Part shown: positions 50,290 to 63,388 of the stretch, in pieces
Layout: each line of letters opens with the position of its first letter
Numbering within the stretch: the first letter of the stretch is position 1
Assembly: GCF_000002425.4 (NCBI RefSeq)
Contig: NC_037269.1
Span: forward strand, 7,127,164-7,191,163
Direction of reading: 5' to 3'
Length of the DNA stretch: 64,000 bases
Source of the DNA: Physcomitrium patens
Lineage: Eukaryota > Streptophyta > Bryopsida > Funariales > Funariaceae
Notes under the pieces: model-generated
Told to the model about the DNA's origin: nothing
The model's database searches: none
The model's input: the letters and a program-made list of their open reading frames with translations, nothing else
Made by a program: the position numbers and the translations under genes

Positions 50290-50856
50290 CTACGCTGGCA
50301 CATAGAATGAGTAGTCGCATGCGTATGCCGACTTCTTCACATCTCCCTCGAGGGCTCTCTTCGTGTTTCTTGGCGCAAGGCCGTGCTTGGTGTTGATCCG
50401 TCGAACGTACGCCACTCCGCCGAAATACTTCTCGTCGCCGGCGGACCCGGTTGACTTCAGCAATACCCAGGGGATGCTTTCCTGCTCCACCGCCACCTGC
50501 GCCACGCTCTTGCACGTCACTCTGCTGCGAGGCACACCGCGCATCTTGTTCGGCAGAGACTCCCAGGTGGGTCGCCCGCCCAGAGCGTCAGCCTGCAGAA
50601 GAAAGTAGTGGACGCCAACTTCCTGCTTGTGCTGATCGTATAGTTTCGCCGTGGCGTTGAACCCCACCCACGCCGTGCCATTGAACCGGTAGTGCTGGTA
50701 GCCCCTGGCGTGGAGCGTGTGCCGAAGCTTGTACCCATCGCGAGGTATGTCGATCGAAGAGGTGGAGTCCCGAAGATCCCTTGCTGTTGCGGCAGCACAC
50801 AGAGCAAGCGACAACAGCGCCAGGAGTGTGGCGGCCAACCGCGGTGAAGTGTCCAT
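50290..50856 (-). CDS. Secreted DUF3455-family protein, copy 2
   Basis: Encodes exactly the same 188-residue protein as copy 1, with the same signal peptide, sequons and DUF3455 motifs, in the same orientation 6.8 kb away. Because the coding sequence and 288 bp upstream are identical, dosage rather than a new function is the simplest expectation, although sequences beyond the shared promoter-proximal part differ and could change expression. Confidence 0.9.
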   Translation of the reverse strand: MDTSPRLAATLLALLSLALCAAATARDLRDSTSSIDIPRDGYKLRHTLHARGYQHYRFNGTAWVGFNATAKLYDQHKQEVGVHYFLLQADALGGRPTWESLPNKMRGVPRSRVTCKSVAQVAVEQESIPWVLLKSTGSAGDEKYFGGVAYVRRINTKHGLAPRNTKRALEGDVKKSAYACDYSFYVPA

Positions 50857-51077
50857 CGCGGAGATACTGAGGGGGTTGTGGCGGAATCGGATGGTCCTCT
50901 ACTGCAGAGCAACGCCGGAGAGATTGAGGAGGCAGGTTGCAGCGAGCAGCAGAGATGGTGTCTTGTATGAGCTGCTTTTTGTAGGTCAGTCGTTGTAGGT
51001 TGCGGATGTGAGCGGCGAAGCGATTTGGGAGGTCGAGGCTGTGTGTTGGTTTGAGCAGGTTGTATGCGGAGCTGGTT

Positions 51078-51086
51078 CTTTTATGC
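51078..51086 (-). promoter_or_regulatory. TATA-like box upstream of DUF3455 copy 2
   Basis: Same cataaaaga motif as copy 1 at the same distance from the ATG. Confidence 0.35.
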
Positions 51087-52493
51087 TTCTGACGAGGGCG
51101 TTTTGAGGGAGGAGGAAGTCTGCGAGGGAGCTTCGATCGCCGTGAGATATGTGTCCTGAAGACCGCGTGACTTGCTGGCAGTGAAAGACTGTTGTTTGAC
51201 GTGTGGACTTTATTGTCTGAATCGAACTGAAGAGGGGCTTTTCGGGGACTTCAAGGATAGAGAATATGCGGAGGAAAGGAAAGTGTGCTAAGGATGAAGT
51301 AAATCTCAAGATGTTAAGGTGTATTCTTCCGAAGAACGTGTCATGGTAGGGGGAAAGCAAGAAGATCCGCAGAATTGTAGGAGAATGTAGTGTGGTGGGA
51401 TGAGAGGTGGGTTGAAACCATTTCCTGGTTCTATTTTAAGTACGAAGCAAGTTCCAGTCATACTTCCGTTAAGCAAGGCGGTGATGGTGCTAGTTAGCCT
51501 TGGGGATTAATTGTTTCCATTCTGATGCGTCCAGTGTTGCTCATAGGGTCAACCTGATCGCTATGGTTTTTCAACGTTTTGACCATACACGCTTTGGTAA
51601 GCATGGTGTTTGTTGTGTAGTTGTTTTTCGCATCCACGCTGATTTTTTTGACACAGCTGTGCAATAAAAGCAGGAGAAAACTAGACTGGGAATTGAGTCA
51701 AACCTGTTTCACGAACTCGCTTTGTTTCTTCTGTGTCAGCCTGTTCTTAACAGCAAGGGTTCTTTAGAATGACTTGTAAAGCTGTTCTTGAAGTATGTGC
51801 TTTGTGCTCATTAAGAATTGTTCACGAATTTTGCAATATTAGCTCTCCACTGCTGTGACTTGCGATTAGAATTTAGGTTTTTTATTAACATATGTTTCTC
51901 ATATTCCTGTTGCCATTTGATTTATACACGTGATATAGACGACTATTTAAGCTCATGTGGTCATCAAGGATTATATAAATTTTCTTTGCACAGTTTTACT
52001 TGAAATATTTTCAGTGTGAACGCAGAATCACCCATTCTGCAATATTGATGCTCTCTGCTGCTATGGATTAGGATTAGTTTTAATTTTTTTATTAATTTCT
52101 TTTTTCACAAATTCCAACTGCTTCCATTTGGTATGTGTAGTTGATGTGGTTTAGTATTTAAGCTAGTGTGACCATTTTTTTATTTTTTAACTTGTCTTCT
52201 TTCTGTCTTTCTTATTGGTTGATTTGGAGTCCATGTCCGCAACACTATGGATTTCAAGTTCATGCTTAAGAACGTAAGGGACGGATGCGTTTTTCTCTTA
52301 CTGGAAACCAAATCAGAAAATGAAGCAACTTATTCAGTGTTTCAAAAAATATGCAATTGTATGTGATGTACTATCATTGTTATTGTAATATGATTTTCTT
52401 TCTTTTCTTTTCTTCTTCTCCCCAAAACAGTTTTTTTGCTTTTCTATATAATATGGCGGATTTTCAAAAAACAATTCCCATAAGATTTTTTTG

Positions 52494-52548
52494 AAGTAAC
52501 CTAATTTAAAATTTTCTATTGAACTTCAAATTTTAAATTAGGTTACTT
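52494..52548. repeat. Perfect 21-bp inverted repeat with 13-base loop
   Basis: Arms 52494-52514 and 52528-52548 are exactly complementary (first arm starts aagtaacctaattt). It could be a small fold-back element or the core of a decayed MITE; no target-site duplication was recognised. Confidence 0.8.
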
Positions 52549-53235
52549 TAACTTGGTCTTTTTTAATATTAAGTTTTTTCCCTTAAGATCTATTACTCCT
52601 CGTATGATAGCTTTTTATATTTCATTCTAATTTACTTCTAAAATATTTTTGAAAATATATTATTTTCCTATTATTTTCTCCAATTGACACTGAGACTTTT
52701 GAAAATATCCTTAGCTTTGATATTTTAGATGTCATATAACATTGACTTATAGAAAGATTAGTAGAAGATGGACCACACTTTATTAGAAGAATAGAAGATG
52801 GAATATCTAAGAATTACAATCTTATTAAATCTTCTTTATTATCTGCTTGTACTTGCAAAGTGTAGAAAGTAGGAATTGAAGACACATGTGGTAAAAAAAA
52901 AATGATTGAAGATTATATAAAAATGAGCCTTAAATTCTATTCTTTGATTTTTTTATAACTAAATAATGAGTAAAAAGCCTATCTTGTAAGACTAACTAAA
53001 TAATAGTATTAGGAGCATATTAATAATATATTTCATTTAATAGTTTAAACTCTCACATTCTAATCATACTTATCTAACGTATCTATAATTTCTTGTAAGT
53101 TATTGGATTTTTTTAATATATTTTTAAATATATATTTAATTTTATTAAAAATTTAAGAATTAGACTTAAAATTTTTTCTTTTATTTAATTCCTTATACAT
53201 TGCACCAAGTTTTGATTTAATTTTATAAATTTAAG

Positions 53236-53265
53236 AATTAGACTTAAAAAAATTTAAGTCTAATT
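53236..53265. repeat. 13-bp inverted repeat with AAAA loop
   Basis: aattagacttaaa / tttaagtctaatt. The first arm also occurs once more about 77 bp upstream, near 53159, suggesting local duplication. Confidence 0.65.
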
Positions 53266-54112
53266 AAAATTATATTATTTATATATTTTTTCTAATATAA
53301 ATATAAAATTTGGTTTATTTCTTTTTTCTCTCTAATGCTAAACTACATCTATTAATGTATGTCTTTTATATTTTTACATTTACATAATTGTCTTGGTTTC
53401 TCAACTAGTCTAAAAATATAGAATGTAAAAAAGAATTTTATTTTTTATATTGTGTGGCTTCTTTTGTTGTATTTAATTCCATTAATATCTAATTTCTTAT
53501 ATAAAATATATTATGATACTATATAATATGCTCTAAAAGTTCCACTTGTAGATGTAATATAATTGGCTTAAAAATAATTCAAAAAAATCCAATATTGCAT
53601 AATTTTAGAATATTTCAAAAATGGTATACTTCAAAGATTAGGCTTGAATATTTGTATAGAGTGTTTTCTAACTCCAAAACCATTAGTTCTTATAATTAGA
53701 GAAAAAATGGTTTTAAATACAATTGAAAAGAACATTTCTTCATACAAGAATAATTAATACATATTATTTAAATTCTATCTTTTGTAATTATTTAAAATTT
53801 ATATATTTATATATTTTTTAAATAAATATACAATATTTGCTAAAATGTAACACACAATTTACAGGTAGTTGTACAAGATACCAACTTAAAAAATGTTTGT
53901 AACACTTAAGTTATTTGTAAAAGTCTTGTCATTTCTTAAGGTTGAACACAGCACAAACCAAAGTGTTAGCTATTGTTTCTTAACACTTACATTTTAAGTT
54001 ATTTTTTATTTTCTTGTACCTCTTTTTTGTAGTAGTTTGTAGGGACCTCCATTGCATGACAATTTTATATATTAATAAAGACTTTAGATTCTAAAACAAT
54101 GTAATACAATAC

Positions 54113-54146
<34 letters not shown>

Positions 54147-54582
54147 CACCAATACAAATTGCATGAACAGTGTAACACAATAATAAAAAAATTAAGTACA
54201 TGAAAGTTAACTATAATCTTACAAACATTGCAATCTACAAATGGTGTCTGCTTAGTTTTGGAAATTTGTTTGTAGTATTTTACAAATTTTTATCAAAAAT
54301 CATTGGCATTATTCTTTAGTGTTCTATATATAAATATATATAACAATTACAGCTTGTTTGTAATTAAATGTAAATTTCGTATTGTATAAAAGAAAAATTG
54401 GAAGTATAATTTAAATTGAGACATGTATAGATTTATAAACTTAGTTTGCAATTACAGGAAAGAGTATTATTCCAAGATATTATGTAAGAATAAACAATAA
54501 ATAAAATAAAAATAAATATTTAAGTTTTATCATCACAAGGCCACATCATTTATCCATTATGTTGAATGATTAACAGAATCAT

Positions 54583-55400
54583 TCAATTCAGAGTCTCAGT
54601 GGGTGGATAAATAGGAACCCAGGTATCAACCCATCGATGCTGCAGAAGTTCGGTACAAGCACGACCATGCATTTGTTTCGTTAACAATACTTCAGTCTCT
54701 CGTTCATGCACTTTGTTTTGGACATTTAAATGCAGTCTCTCTCGTTCATGACGAGAACGATTGAACGGATTTCGAGACTTGCCACAGCGTTGCTTCTCGC
54801 CATGGAAGACTAGCAGGAATCGAACAGATTGGGCGCCACCTGCGTTAGCTGCTGAGTTTGTTGCTCTTTGAAGCCATGAAAAATCTATGAGTAGTGAATG
54901 ACAACCTCGAATGCTGAGAAACGAGTTTCCACGCTCATGTCCGGAAGTCAGCATAAAAGTGTGAATGGATTCCTCACTTGTGCCATCGTTGCTAATCAGA
55001 CTCGCTCTGGCTCAATTTTTCCAAGGTCACTCGCCGGTTAACTTGCACGTCCAATATTTTCCACGACGCGCTTTCGTTCCGCTTGGAGATTACGACTATG
55101 GTGCGTTGCGCATGGTGTTGTTCTGGCGTTCACGTAAACTGAAGAAACATTATTCAGCCCCTCGCTTAGGTATCACGATCGCTTCCACCGCGGAGGACGA
55201 GGATCTAGAGCCGCACCCAGAGTGGGCTTCATAGTCTGAGAGGATGCGATTCTCGCCGAACTCGTGGCAATCTTCGAAGGTCGTCGCGATTTCCATGGTG
55301 AGTCCGGACAAGACCGACACCGTGTTGCAAATTAAGGCGGCGGTCATCCCTTGTTTGACCGAGGAAGCCAGCCGTCTGCGTCGAGTTTGATCACAAATAA
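54583..55400. other. GC-richer patch with weak open frames
   Basis: Minus 54583-54954 (123 residues), plus 54965-55234 (89 residues) and minus 55150-55347 (65 residues) overlap or alternate. The last, with TFEDCHEFGEN and a Ser-rich stretch, reads most like a first exon, but no family or continuation is recognised. Confidence 0.3.
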
Positions 55401-55798
55401 GGGAACCCGTATTGCTTGTCTAATGAAGCTTTAATGTTGACCTTGAATAGGATTAGCAATATTTTTCTTGATTAAGGGTGTTGAAGTTATCAACCATACA
55501 ATTAGGAGGAGATACAGGATTTCAGAGTCGTGTGTGTGCGCACAACAATTTTGCTTTAATTTTATGGATGTAATTACCTTAATGTGTATGTATTAGTGTC
55601 CAATTTTAGTATTAACATCACCGAATTGAATTAGTCTGAAAGTCATAGAATCTGTAACAACATCATGTGCAGAGTTTAATCAAAAATTAAGTTATTGTTT
55701 TACTTTTACTTAACTTCTGATGAAAACAATGAAATATGTTACCAATTAGAGATGGTTTTTATCTCTTCTAGTTTATTATGTTAATTTATCCCCTCAAC

Positions 55799-55829
<31 letters not shown>

Positions 55830-57056
55830 GTGTGTATATCTGAATTGGGTACTACGATGAGGAATATCAAGGTTCTGATACTAATAAACTTCGACGCAAA
55901 CCCTGATGAGGTGAACATTTTGTTTTGAGGTTGGGCAACCTGCCCGCGGATGTGTAAAATTCCGAACCAAGCACCGGGCAGACAGTCAAAACAATAACTG
56001 GTCACCATGTCTGACTCCTTTGCCGCCCAGGCCCAAGACTTGGCTCCACAACAGGGCTACTACTTTTTTTCTAGCAGCTTGCTCTTGGCCCTGGAATCGC
56101 CGTCTCCGACGTCTCTTTGCAGCAATCAACCATGGATTCAGGTTTGTGCCCTTCTCATGGTCTTCGATCCATTTTTTCGCTTCTTTTGAGACCTATGTTA
56201 GGTGTTTCCGCGCACCTTGGACGTAGCTTCTTGCAGTAGCTTGCAACAATGGAATTGGAGAATTTTTGGGAGGAACGCAAGGAAATATTGCGGAATAGAG
56301 CCATGCCAATCGACGGAGCTCGTTTTGAGTCCTTGTGCGGATGCAGTGGCTGAAATTGACTCGAAGTTTTAATTTTAGGGTTTATCTCGTTTAGTCGTGT
56401 AAATCTAGAGGAGTGGTTCTGAGGTCTGTAATGTTGATTGAGGGGTTTGATTTGTATTTCTAGATCGGATATTGGTGATATTTAATTGGCCTGGACAGTA
56501 CACGGTTGTGCACCAATTCGAGCTTGCATTATTATAATTCTTCGAAATTGCAGTTTATAGTTCGTCATCTATGGAAATTCAAGTGTACCAGTCGTGATAG
56601 CTTAGGGTTTCTCTTGCAGCAAGTTTTACAAAATTCGAGGTCAGTGGTTACCTATTTGCGTCATAATTGATTTGTCTTTTATATAATCGTTGTCCTTTTC
56701 GAATTTTAGGGTTCTTTTAGGGTTCAATACTTTGAAAAGCTGGTATTCCAGGAATGACATTGTGACTTCGTGACATATAGCTACTTGATCTCACACACTT
56801 TCAAGTGGGCTATCATTGATGAGATATATTCCACAAAATGAGGGAAAGCCGTACTGCTGAAGTACAGAAAGTGTGGTTTATGAAAGATATAACTATACTC
56901 AAATTCAACAGTTGCAAATAGTCTGTTGGAAAAGTTCAATGAATAAGGTGGCAAGTATTCGAAGATGGAGTAGCTAGTACGTGACAAGGATATACTTGAA
57001 TCTGTGCGTGACGGTTATTGTACTAGGTATTGTAAGTAGCTCATGGTTTTCTTTTG
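55401..57056 (+). promoter_or_regulatory. Upstream region and probable 5'UTR of CSN2
   Basis: Intergenic DNA with (TA)n at 55799-55822, then GC-richer sequence from about 55.98 kb with pyrimidine-rich and CCAT-type strings typical of plant leaders. Short ATG-initiated frames at 56007 and 56020 do not look like protein. The true transcription start cannot be placed. Confidence 0.4.
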
Positions 57057-60000
57057 ATGGATGTCATTGCAGATGCGGATATGGAAGATTATGGCTTTGA
57101 GTATTCTGATGAGGAGCCTGAAGAGCAAGATGTTGACATCGAGAATCAGTACTACAATACTAAAGGTACATGCTGTCATGAGCCCCTCTTTACATAGAAG
57201 ATGCCCTCGTAATGCACATGCTTCTCATAGACCTGGTGTGGCACGGTCTAAATTGCAATGTGGAATGCAGTGATTTCTGAATGATGATGCCAAAATTTTG
57301 CATTCCGTGTCTTACTGTGGTGCAACGGTTATAGGACTTGTGGAAGCTGATCCTGAAGGAGCGCTAAAGGGGTTTGCGGAAGTTGTGAGGATGGAAGGAG
57401 AGAAGGGGGAGTGGTAAGCTCTTATGTTTTCCTTTTTTTGTAATGATTTTCTAAGAGCCCCTCCCACGGAAATGACTGCGTGCTAAGGACATCCCGAGAA
57501 GTCTCGGCCAGCTTATGATTATTTTAGGAGGTATTGAAATTAATCTGTTGGACTTTCTCAAGTTGAAAAGTAGTCTAAGTGACCCGTGCAAACCATCTAC
57601 GAAAACCTTTGCTCCATTAAATCGTTGCTTCACTGCTACTACTCTTACGTGTGGTAGATTTTGGTTGCAAAGCTGATTATTTGTTACGTTCTCAGGGGAT
57701 TCAAGGCGCTGAAGCAAACAGTCAAGCTTCATTATCGGGTCGGTAATTACAAGCAGATGATGGATGCGTATAGAGAAATGTTGACCTACATCAAGTCGGC
57801 TGTTACTCGGAATTACAGCGAAAAATGTATCAACAACATCCTTGACTTTGTATCAAATGGCGCTAATCAGAACTTGGAGTTGCTTCAGGAGTTCTACCAG
57901 ACCACTCTAAAGGCCTTGGAAGAAGCTAGGAATGAGGTCAATCTGCCACTCTATCACTTCATATCATGCCCGAATGTCCGGGAACCCAATGCTCTCCTAT
58001 GTTCTATGATCTTTGTGCTCATTATAATTGTACAACCATCTATATATGTCGTCTATCATTGCATGTGACTCGATAAGTACGAACTTGCACTTGCCACTTT
58101 TTTGTTTACAACTTTCGTTTAATTATCAACGTTTTCACCTTGGAGTAGAATTTTTTTGCGTAATCAGGTTTGGGTTAGCTTGATTGGAGATCCATTTTCT
58201 CTCAAAACTGGCGTGCGTGATTGCCTCTGTCATCTTACATCAAGATAGGGCAAACTCAAATTTGTCATGCGCACCTCACTTCAGACCACTCTTTCAAAGA
58301 TGATATAATCTTTGGATTGAAATCTACACCACACTTTACCACTTGCACTAGGTGTAACACTTGCAATCGTTTGGTCTGATTAAGCATTTATGTAGTTTTT
58401 CAGATAGCATTTGTTGGTTGTGCAGAGATTATGGTTCAAAACGAACTTGAAGTTGTGCAAATTGTGGTTTGATATGGGAGAATATGGTCGAATGAACAAA
58501 GTAAGTTAAATTACCATTTTATTCAGTTAGAATGGATTGTCGACTAGTGAGTGCATGCTATTATAACAAGCATGCACATGGCTTATGGTTTTCTTATCCT
58601 ATTGCTGTGAACAGTTCATTCTTCAGCTCTGTGCCCTCAAATATTGTCCCACTTTATTTTTCAGTCTATAGAAAAATTAAGTTTTTGAAGAAGAAACTCC
58701 TTGGTATACATCAGTGTTATGTAGAATAACTTTTATAGTTGCACTGCATCGTCAGTAGCATCATATGTGATGCTGACCAATGGTCGTGTGTTTAGATCTT
58801 GAAGGAGCTTCACAAATCTTGTCAAAAGGAAGATGGCACAGATGACCAGAAGAAGGGCACGCAGCTGCTGGAAGTTTATGCGATTGAAATTCAGATGTAT
58901 ACAGAGACTAAGAACAACAAAAAACTTAAGGTTAGTTCAAGTGAAACCTTCAATTGAAATTCTGTGACCTAAGCTCTGCTACCAGATCTAGTGGAACTAA
59001 AAAAATTAATTATTCATTCTTGACATTGTAGCAATAGGATCTCGAAGTCGTTAGTGTTGGAATCTCGTATATTGGTATAAGAGTTAGTATTTATTCTTTT
59101 TAGCGTGAACCTTGCAGCAACTATACCTGAAAGCGCTGAACATAAAGTCTGCTATTCCGCATCCACGCATTATGGGGATCATCCACGAATGTGGAGGGAA
59201 AATGAACATGGCTGAGCGGCAGTGGGCCGTTGCAGCCACTGACTTTTTTGATGCATTCAAGAACTACGATGAGGCTGGTACCCACAGGAGAATCCAGTGT
59301 TTGAAGTATGTGAATTTCAAATTGCTTGTTCTTCAAGTTACTTGCTTCGAGCTGTGAGTCGGTAGTAATTGGAAGTTTTAGAAATAATTTGAAGTAACTG
59401 AAGTATGGTACAGGTGCACAGCGGCTGCGGATATCTGCCGACTTTGCAGTTGATTTAGAGTCGCTTCTGAATGGAATGACTCTTTTTCATGAAGGTTTGT
59501 GAATGGAACTGCAGGTACTTGGTGCTTGCGAACATGCTTATGGAGTCTGAGGTGAACCCATTTGATGCTCAGGAGGCTAAACCGTAAGTTTCTGAATTTT
59601 ACTGATAGATGTAATTCAAACAGCAATTGAAAGTAGTAGACTTATCGATGTGTCGAGATGGTTTCCTTTTTACCATGAGCATTGCACTTTTTGTAAATTT
59701 TCAAGGGCTACTGCAGCAACTCCGGGGTTCCTTGTTTGTGTTTCTTATTTCTTTAATTGCTACAGATACAAGAATGATCCAGAAATTTTGGCAATGACAA
59801 ATTTAGTGGCTGCCTATCAAAGGAATGAAATTCTTGAGTTCGAAAAAATTCTCAAGGTACATTCTTCTAGATTGGATTTGAGACATGTTCTTGGGGATTG
59901 TAGTTATGTTCGCGTTCCCTATGGTGTAAGGTATCTGACGTAAAATTGTGAGATTCTTTGTGGGGATCATATGATCATGCGTTATATGCATGGTACTTAG

Positions 60001-60777
60001 TCTGCTGTTTCGTTTTGGTGATGTTTTTGGCTTATAGAGTAACAGAAAGACCATAATGGATGACCCTTTCATTCGGAACTACATTGAAGATCTGCTCAGT
60101 AAAATCCGCACGCAAGTGTTGCTGAAGCTCATTAAACCTTATACCCGAATACGTATTCCCTTCATATCTAAGGTACACCTTTCGTATCATTTTTGTGGTT
60201 GTGAATATTTTCTACAAATAGATCTCCCATGGACAAGCCCTTTTCTAAAGTGTTACCCTTTTCTGGTATTTTAATATGAAGTCCGTTTTGCAGGCATGAA
60301 GATTTTTCAGCACACACAACTCATAGCAATGAACAGCATGGTGTGTTTAGTCTATTCCTTAAGTTGGTTGACTTGGACTAATTATCACTTGGCCCGCAGG
60401 AGCTGAACATACCTGAAAAGGATGTGGAGCAACTCCTTGTATCTCTGATCCTGGATAATAGAGTACATGGTCATATTGATCAAGTAAACCAATTGCTGGA
60501 ACTTGGTGACAGGTACTTTATGTATGCAGTGCCTAAATCACAAAAGCCTTTTGAATGGTTGGACTTCAAATCGATGCAATGTTTAAGAACATTCCTTTGT
60601 AGCCTGATCGATTATTTGCATTTGTAGCCTTGATGAATAGCTTGCACAATTCTGACTCAGCATTCTGCCCTGATATGTGAGTTCAGGTCCAAGGGGTTGA
60701 GGAAATATACAGCGATTGATACATGGAACACTCAACTGAAGTCTCTCTCGCAAACAGTGACGGCCAGGATTGGTTAG
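57057..60777 (+). CDS. CSN2: COP9 signalosome subunit 2
   Basis: Eleven coding exons, all with GT-AG introns and matching phases: 57057-57165, 57335-57413, 57696-57936, 58426-58500, 58796-58930, 59118-59305, 59515-59583, 59766-59856, 60038-60172, 60400-60512, 60687-60777. They give 441 residues (Arabidopsis CSN2/FUS12 is about 439). Signatures: [20 protein letters not shown] at the acidic N-terminus, [18 protein letters not shown], the TPR-like helical repeats through [18 protein letters not shown] and [34 protein letters not shown], then the PCI domain with [25 protein letters not shown] and [18 protein letters not shown]2 scaffolds the nuclear/cytoplasmic COP9 signalosome, binds cullin-RBX and supports NEDD8 removal. 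The start is ambiguous: ATG 57057 gives [13 protein letters not shown] with no intron, but an acceptor-like ttgcag ends at 57072, so an upstream first exon is possible. Confidence 0.95.
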
Positions 60778-63331
60778 AAACTTTCTCTAATTTAATTCTA
60801 CAGCTCTGGCGCACACTAACATGTGCGACAACTTTCCGTCCATGTCTCTTTACTAGTGTACATTTTGGGGGTACTAGTCTGAACTACTTAGGGTTTCGTG
60901 GGATCAATATTTCACGTGAGAGAGGCCCCTTTCGGCGACCTTTTCATGTAGATTGAGTTGGCATACTGTTTTTGTAGGCGCCTGTGTTAGCCCACCAGCA
61001 CTAGTTAGAAACGGAATACAATATTTTGATACGGTATAAACACCTGTTTCAAGGTGCTGATTCTGTTCTATGAATGGTGCAAGACACCTGCCCTTGTTAG
61101 CACACAATCACACAAATGGATTACCATAGCCCAGAAACTGAAGAAACTAAGCTGAGATTTAAGGGTAGTTTCGGCGAAGTAAAACATATTCGTATTTGCG
61201 AACTTCTGCTCACTACATTGGGAACAGGCTCAGCACGGTCTGGGCTGGATATTCCATGATCGTAGCTGGATCGAACAACTCTATGACATTTAAGACTCTT
61301 GGAGCCTCATATCCCTATTTTTGGAAATTTGCCTGCCCCTAATCGATTTAGTAACGGAAATAGTTTCACCCATTCTCATCCACCTTCATCTGACATGACA
61401 AGTGGTGGCGCCTGGTCAGTGTGAGTGGAGTTACAGTACTAGTTACTTTTTGGATATTTAATCACATATCTACTTTGAATATGAAATCCCGTCTTGACTA
61501 ATTGTGTTACCCTGGAATATTCGGAGACCTTCATTCTCATTTTAATTTTCAAAGCTGGTATGTTTGCAACAGAATAACTTCCTCATATTCTGGAAATTTC
61601 GTTTTCCTCTACTAAGGAGTTTTAGCAACTTTTCTTTCGCAACTGATCCCTATATTTCCTCTTCATGGATGAGCAATTTTATTTATTTATTTATTTATTT
61701 TTCATCACTCTGCAACACGATATATGTACTTGCTACACAAAAATATAACATTGAATATGCCCTACACGGCATTTCTTTTACAGGTGGCTGCTCTAATTCC
61801 TTCTTTCAGAAAACCCCACGAAAAGCGAATCGCGCAGGGTATAAATTCAACAAGGCTGTAACAGCACGAGTTTTGCTATTGACCCAAGACCTGCAGCAGG
61901 ACCCACTCACTCGCTAACAATAATAATATTTAAAAAAAGGAAACTAATGTACTTAAAAAATCTGCTATTCCTGTGCCCTGATGACTGCTCTTGGGAAAAG
62001 CTCGGAGATCCCACAATTGAAGCCTTTCTTTGACATTTGCCAGCAGCTCGTGAAATGCACACACCGCTTTTCCTTAAATTAGGGGCCTAGCGGCGCAGAC
62101 AGTCTCTACCCTTGTCTCCTCAGTTCAAATGTTGCCAACATTCTACGTCGTCGAGGAAACAACGTCTCGCCATGACTGGTTGACAAGGAGCCTCGGCAGG
62201 CAATAAATGTGGGACCGAGATATCAGATCGGAACAACTTGAGCCATCTATTTGGTGAAAGAGATAAATGACGTGATCATGGGAGTTGGACTCGGTGAAAG
62301 CTCACCATCATTCCTTCTTTCCACTCGAAACAGACAATCGCGAGACACCAAAGCTTGTGACCCAATTTTCTTACAAACTATGATTAAATCCTAGTTGCCA
62401 CAATTACAGGTTCCAATTACTATGCGTCTCGTAAGCTTCATTCTTGCAACACACACACAAACACACAACAAAAAACCTAAAAAAAGAGAGACTCGTCCAC
62501 CATGGATTTTGCTACTCCATTTGTAAACTGTTGCTATTAGTCTTTCCTTTGAGTGCGTTTTTTTCGCGCGTCAGCCGATGAGTGCAGATTATTATTATGA
62601 TTATTATTATTATACTATCCTATACGAAGACCACTCCTAATACAACCAGGAAACAAACGAGTCCATGAAGAATGAGGTCGACGAAAAACGATGGTGAAGT
62701 GCATGTCGTCTCGCAGTCAGATTGGGAATATGGATGAATGATAAACATCTTGTGAGTCTGTTCGTTTTTGCTCCCCGCAGGGGAGCACTGATGCCTCCAA
62801 GACGGCGCTTTCGCTGGAGGCGTGCTTGACTTCTGGATTGGGAACGTCACGAGAACGGGATGGGGAACGGTGACAAGAGTATGGGGCACGCTAGCTTCAG
62901 AAAAGGGGCCCACTTTTACATTCAGCGTACGGCTGGGTTGCGTTCACACTGGGACTGGACTCATGGCGAAGCATCCACTGTAGCCTTTGCCTGCTCGTCT
63001 GCAGCCCGCAGATCCCCTTAACTAAAGGGTAGAAATTTACTGACGGTTATCATATTTAATGGGTTCACTCTGACGCATGTCGTTTCCTTTGATATCCTTC
63101 GGTAAGACATTTATAGTATCCTGTAGTCATCATTTCTATTTTATTTTACTTATTTAATGATTTGTATGTGTATAGTAATTGTCAACCCTTATGTAAATTG
63201 CACTTGGGAAAAGTTTCAACCAACAACAACTTGACTTGAGTACCCATGTATATTAAAAAACAACAACCATTTCAGTTCAACACAAGACACAGAACTATTG
63301 GTCCAGACACTTCTTTTATGTGTGTAAATGT

Positions 63332-63388
<57 letters not shown>

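Larger units (their letters stand above)
50265..51144 (-). repeat. 880-bp identical duplicate, copy 2
   Basis: Matches 43457-44336 exactly as read. Similarity drops abruptly at both ends. Confidence 0.9.
51145..54582. other. Spacer, AT-rich after 52 kb
   Basis: No gene recognised. 51145-51360 may be the diverged 5' flank of the duplicated segment. Holds an (AAT)n microsatellite at 54113-54143 and the two hairpins listed separately. Confidence 0.6.

Noticed and set aside
54583-54954. Minus-strand 123-codon frame
   Set aside because: Basic, irregular composition, internal repeated HERE strings from a duplicated short sequence, no domain recognised.
7554-60777. A ubiquitin-pathway gene cluster (AMSH exon, OTU exon, CSN2)
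   Set aside because: Pieces are tens of kilobases apart, two are single exons, and nothing links their regulation; coincidence is the simpler reading.
62620-62913. Minus-strand frame with hydrophobic C-terminus, considered as a GPI-anchored protein
   Set aside because: No signal peptide, no family motif, and the hydrophobic tail comes from a TAT/ACA-rich stretch.
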